Shown: positions 5,413-7,051 of the stretch, piece after piece
Layout of the letters: each line of letters begins with the position of its first letter
Position numbering within the stretch: the stretch's first letter is position 1
Assembly (NCBI GenBank): GCA_030609765.1
Contig: JAUWTE010000162.1
Coordinates: forward strand, 1 to 7,051
Length of the DNA stretch: 7,051 nucleotides
Reading direction: 5' to 3'
From: Acidobacteriota bacterium
Lineage (GTDB): Bacteria > Acidobacteriota > UBA890
Made by a program: the position numbers and the translations under genes
The notes under the pieces: generated by a model
Seen by the model: the letters and a program-made list of their open reading frames with translations, nothing else
What the model was told of the DNA's origin: nothing
The model's database searches: none

Positions 5413-6777
5413 ATGAATCCCTCTTTGCTTCTTGTGTCCAACGAGCCGAGCACCCGTGACGCGGTCGTGGATGCCGTCTCCGGGCTGGGCGCTGACCTTC
5501 TCACCGCCCGTGACGGAGACGAGGCCCTCGAGATCGTTGCGAAGAAGCAAGTCGATGGGGTGATTACCGGCTTGAGGATGAAGGGCATGGATGGCCTCGC
5601 CCTCATGCGTCGCCTTCACGAAACCGACCCTGATCTGCCGGTCATCCTGGTGACAGCCTACGGAACGGTTGCCTCCGCGGTACGGGCTATGAAGGCAGGA
5701 GCCTTCGACTACATCGAGAAACCCCTCAGTCGCGAAGATGTTCGGCACACTGTCGAGAAGGCTCTTGCCCTGACGCGATTGGTCGCAGAGAACCGCGTGC
5801 TGCGGGAAGAGCTCGAGCGTCAATATGACTTCAGCGCTATCGTCGGTACCTCCCCGGAGATGCTCGAGATTCTGCGCCTGGCCGGCGATGTCGCACAGAC
5901 CGACGCGACCGTCCTGATCACAGGCGATAGCGGCACGGGTAAGGAGCTCCTGTCGCGGGCCATCCACTACAACAGCCCACGCGCGGGTCACCCATTCGTC
6001 GCAATAAACTGTGCGACTCTGCCGGAGAACCTACTGGAGAGTGAGCTGTTCGGATACGAAAAGGGTGCTTTCACCGGGGCCGACAGGCGCAAGATCGGAC
6101 GCTTCGAGCTGGCAGCCGGGGGCACCCTGTTCCTGGATGAGATCGGCGACATGTCACCCGCCGTGCAGGTGAAGCTGCTGCGCGTTCTCGAGGAGGGAGA
6201 GTTCACACGCCTGGGCGGAACCGAAACCCTGAGCGCCGACGTTCGTCTCATCGTGGCTACCAACAAGAACTTGCCGAAAATGGTTCATGAGAGGGAATTC
6301 CGAGATGATCTCTACTACCGGATCAATGTGTTTCCTATTCAGCTCCCCGCTCTGCGCCAGCGGCCTCGTGACATCCTCTCGCTGGCGAGGCATTTCCTGC
6401 GCGACCTGGGTGAGCGTACGGGGAAGCTTGTCACCGAGATCGAGCCGGAAGCCCGAAGAGTTCTCCTGCAGTCCGATTGGCCCGGCAATGTTCGCGAGTT
6501 GAAGAATGTCCTCGAGCGTGCCGTGATCCTCACTCAGGGCACCTCGATCGGCCTCGAGCACCTGCCCGCGCGACTGCAGCAGGGGTATACTCTGCCGGCC
6601 TCGGCGCCGTTCAGCCTTCCCGCCGGTGGCCTCGACATGGAGGACCTCGAGAGAATGCTGCTCGTACAGGCTCTCGAGCAGTCAAGAGACAACAAGAGCG
6701 AGGCTGCCCGGCTCCTGGGTATGTCCCGAGCTACGTTCCGCTATCGCCTGCGGAAGTACGGCCTCGAAGCTGCCTGA
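5413..6777 (+). CDS. NtrC-family sigma-54 activator with a degenerate receiver domain
   Basis: 454 residues in three domains. Residues 1 to about 118 form a CheY-like receiver: T81 in VTAYG and K103 in YIEKP are kept, but the phosphoacceptor position is G53 (VITGLRMKGMDG) and the acidic pocket reads S9-N10-E11 instead of Asp-Asp. Residues about 140-380 form the AAA+ sigma-54 interaction domain: Walker A GDSGTGKE (171-178), GAFTGA (218-223), Walker B GGTLFLDE (236-243), sensor region VATNKNL, arginine-finger region FRDDLYYRINVFPI, and WPGNVRELKN (356-365). All look functional. Residues about 409-451 form a Fis-type helix-turn-helix (NKSEAARLLGMSRATFRYRL). It should remodel sigma-54 RNA polymerase from a distant enhancer, but control by phosphorylation is unlikely; ligand, partner protein or expression level would replace it. 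No sensor kinase gene is adjacent in view. Candidate enhancers and a sigma-54 promoter follow immediately. Confidence 0.95.
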   Translation: MNPSLLLVSNEPSTRDAVVDAVSGLGADLLTARDGDEALEIVAKKQVDGVITGLRMKGMDGLALMRRLHETDPDLPVILVTAYGTVASAVRAMKAGAFDYIEKPLSREDVRHTVEKALALTRLVAENRVLREELERQYDFSAIVGTSPEMLEILRLAGDVAQTDATVLITGDSGTGKELLSRAIHYNSPRAGHPFVAINCATLPENLLESELFGYEKGAFTGADRRKIGRFELAAGGTLFLDEIGDMSPAVQVKLLRVLEEGEFTRLGGTETLSADVRLIVATNKNLPKMVHEREFRDDLYYRINVFPIQLPALRQRPRDILSLARHFLRDLGERTGKLVTEIEPEARRVLLQSDWPGNVRELKNVLERAVILTQGTSIGLEHLPARLQQGYTLPASAPFSLPAGGLDMEDLERMLLVQALEQSRDNKSEAARLLGMSRATFRYRLRKYGLEAA

Positions 6778-6781
6778 GAGC

Positions 6782-6816
6782 TGGCTGATATCAGCCACAA
6801 TGGATGATATCAGCCA
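6782..6816. promoter_or_regulatory. Two tandem 16-bp dyads, candidate enhancer (UAS) sites for the sigma-54 activator
   Basis: TGGCTGATATCAGCCA (6782-6797) is a perfect 16-base palindrome. TGGATGATATCAGCCA (6801-6816) repeats it with one substitution. The centres are 19 bp apart, a little under two helical turns, so bound dimers would sit on nearly the same face. The pair begins four bases after the activator's stop and lies about 216-235 bp before the predicted sigma-54 transcription start. This is the normal arrangement for paired dimer sites of Fis-type bacterial enhancer-binding proteins. The first copy could also fold as a hairpin in the activator's mRNA, but no T-run follows. Confidence 0.65.
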
Positions 6817-6891
6817 ACTCGCGAGAAATCATCGAAAGAGCCATCCCTTCCTTGCTGAATCGCCAAGCACCATCTGAAAGTGACGAAAAAC

Positions 6892-6907
6892 CGGCTCATT
6901 TAAGCCA
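6892..6907. promoter_or_regulatory. Weaker third dyad related to the tandem enhancer sites
   Basis: CGGCTCATTTAAGCCA matches the perfect dyad at 6782-6797 in 12 of 16 positions and keeps both GGCT/AGCC arms at identical spacing. Its centre is about 125 bp before the predicted sigma-54 start. It may be a lower-affinity site for the same protein. I see no other convincing copy in the window. Confidence 0.4.
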
Positions 6908-6998
6908 ATTGCACACAAAGGACGTTTCAGGCCTATTTTCGAGAAGGCTTCAAACGCCCACGTAGCGTGCGTTTCAGCGAAGCAACAAAGAGCGGCGG

Positions 6999-7014
6999 TG
7001 GCACGCACATTGCA
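6999..7014 (+). promoter_or_regulatory. Sigma-54 (-24/-12) promoter
   Basis: TGGCACG (6999-7005), four bases, then TTGCA (7010-7014) matches the sigma-54 consensus TGGCACG-N4-TTGCW in every fixed position. GG at 7000-7001 and GC at 7012-7013 are ten bases apart, as required. Transcription should start near 7025 and run rightward out of the window. The region 6778-7051 holds no believable gene of its own. I see no clear IHF consensus between the dyads and the promoter, only a short A-run at 6886-6890. Confidence 0.85.
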
Positions 7015-7032
7015 TTGTAAATCCACGAAATG

Positions 7033-7051
7033 CCGGGCGCGGATTGCCCGG
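7033..7051 (+). repeat. GC-rich hairpin in the predicted sigma-54 leader
   Basis: CCGGGC (7033-7038) and GCCCGG (7046-7051) can pair over a 7-base loop. It begins about eight bases after the predicted transcription start, so it would form the 5' end of the mRNA. It may stabilise the transcript or be the start of a longer leader, but the window ends at its last base. Confidence 0.35.

Noticed and set aside
5392..5991. Minus-strand 199-codon open frame opposite the activator's receiver and AAA+ start
   Set aside because: It is antisense to unmistakable NtrC-family sequence and has no ribosome site or family features.
5528..6678. Many CTCGAG hexamers along the activator gene
   Set aside because: Most are in-frame Leu-Glu codon pairs (CTC GAG) reflecting codon preference in helical segments, not a repeat element.
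6829..7026. Minus-strand 65-codon open frame in the right-hand tail
   Set aside because: It covers the sigma-54 promoter and the third dyad, has no clear ribosome site, and its product resembles nothing I know.

Overview
This 7 kb window is GC-rich chromosomal DNA with dense, compact genes. It contains a Tat-exported lipoprotein and a sigma-54 regulatory circuit. I infer a GC-rich Gram-negative bacterium of an environmental lineage (deltaproteobacterial/myxococcal, acidobacterial or similar). The sequence does not fix the phylum. I see no RNA genes, insertion sequences, CRISPR arrays or origin.

Left part (1-1349): the C-terminal end of an M20 metallopeptidase is followed, with a 4-nt ATGA overlap, by a small unrecognised protein. 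Converging on them is a class I SAM-dependent methyltransferase.

Middle (1437-3958): a minus-strand pair overlaps by ATGA. The upstream member is a small GIY-YIG-fold protein and the downstream member is a Tat lipoprotein with a carboxypeptidase-regulatory-like domain and a matrixin-like C-terminal domain. Both look catalytically dead: the GIY-YIG Arg and Glu are replaced, and the zinc-binding histidines of the metzincin motif are replaced while the Met-turn is kept. The methyltransferase may be the third gene of this unit. Divergent from it is a secreted protein with a jelly-roll/LamG-like region and a helical C-terminal domain resembling FIMAH.

Right part (4024-7051): the Fe-S carrier ATPase Mrp/ApbC, which very probably starts at a TTG with a strong Shine-Dalgarno, is divergent from an NtrC-type sigma-54 activator. 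The activator's receiver domain lacks the phosphorylatable Asp and the acidic pocket, while its ATPase, GAFTGA and Fis-type DNA-binding parts look intact. Directly behind it, in a 274-bp non-coding tail, lie two tandem 16-bp dyads, a weaker third dyad and a near-perfect -24/-12 sigma-54 promoter pointing out of the window. The simplest reading is a phosphorylation-independent enhancer-binding protein acting on an adjacent sigma-54 target gene just beyond base 7051.

The most notable points are this self-contained sigma-54 module with a pseudo-receiver, and the coupled pair of apparently dead enzymes.
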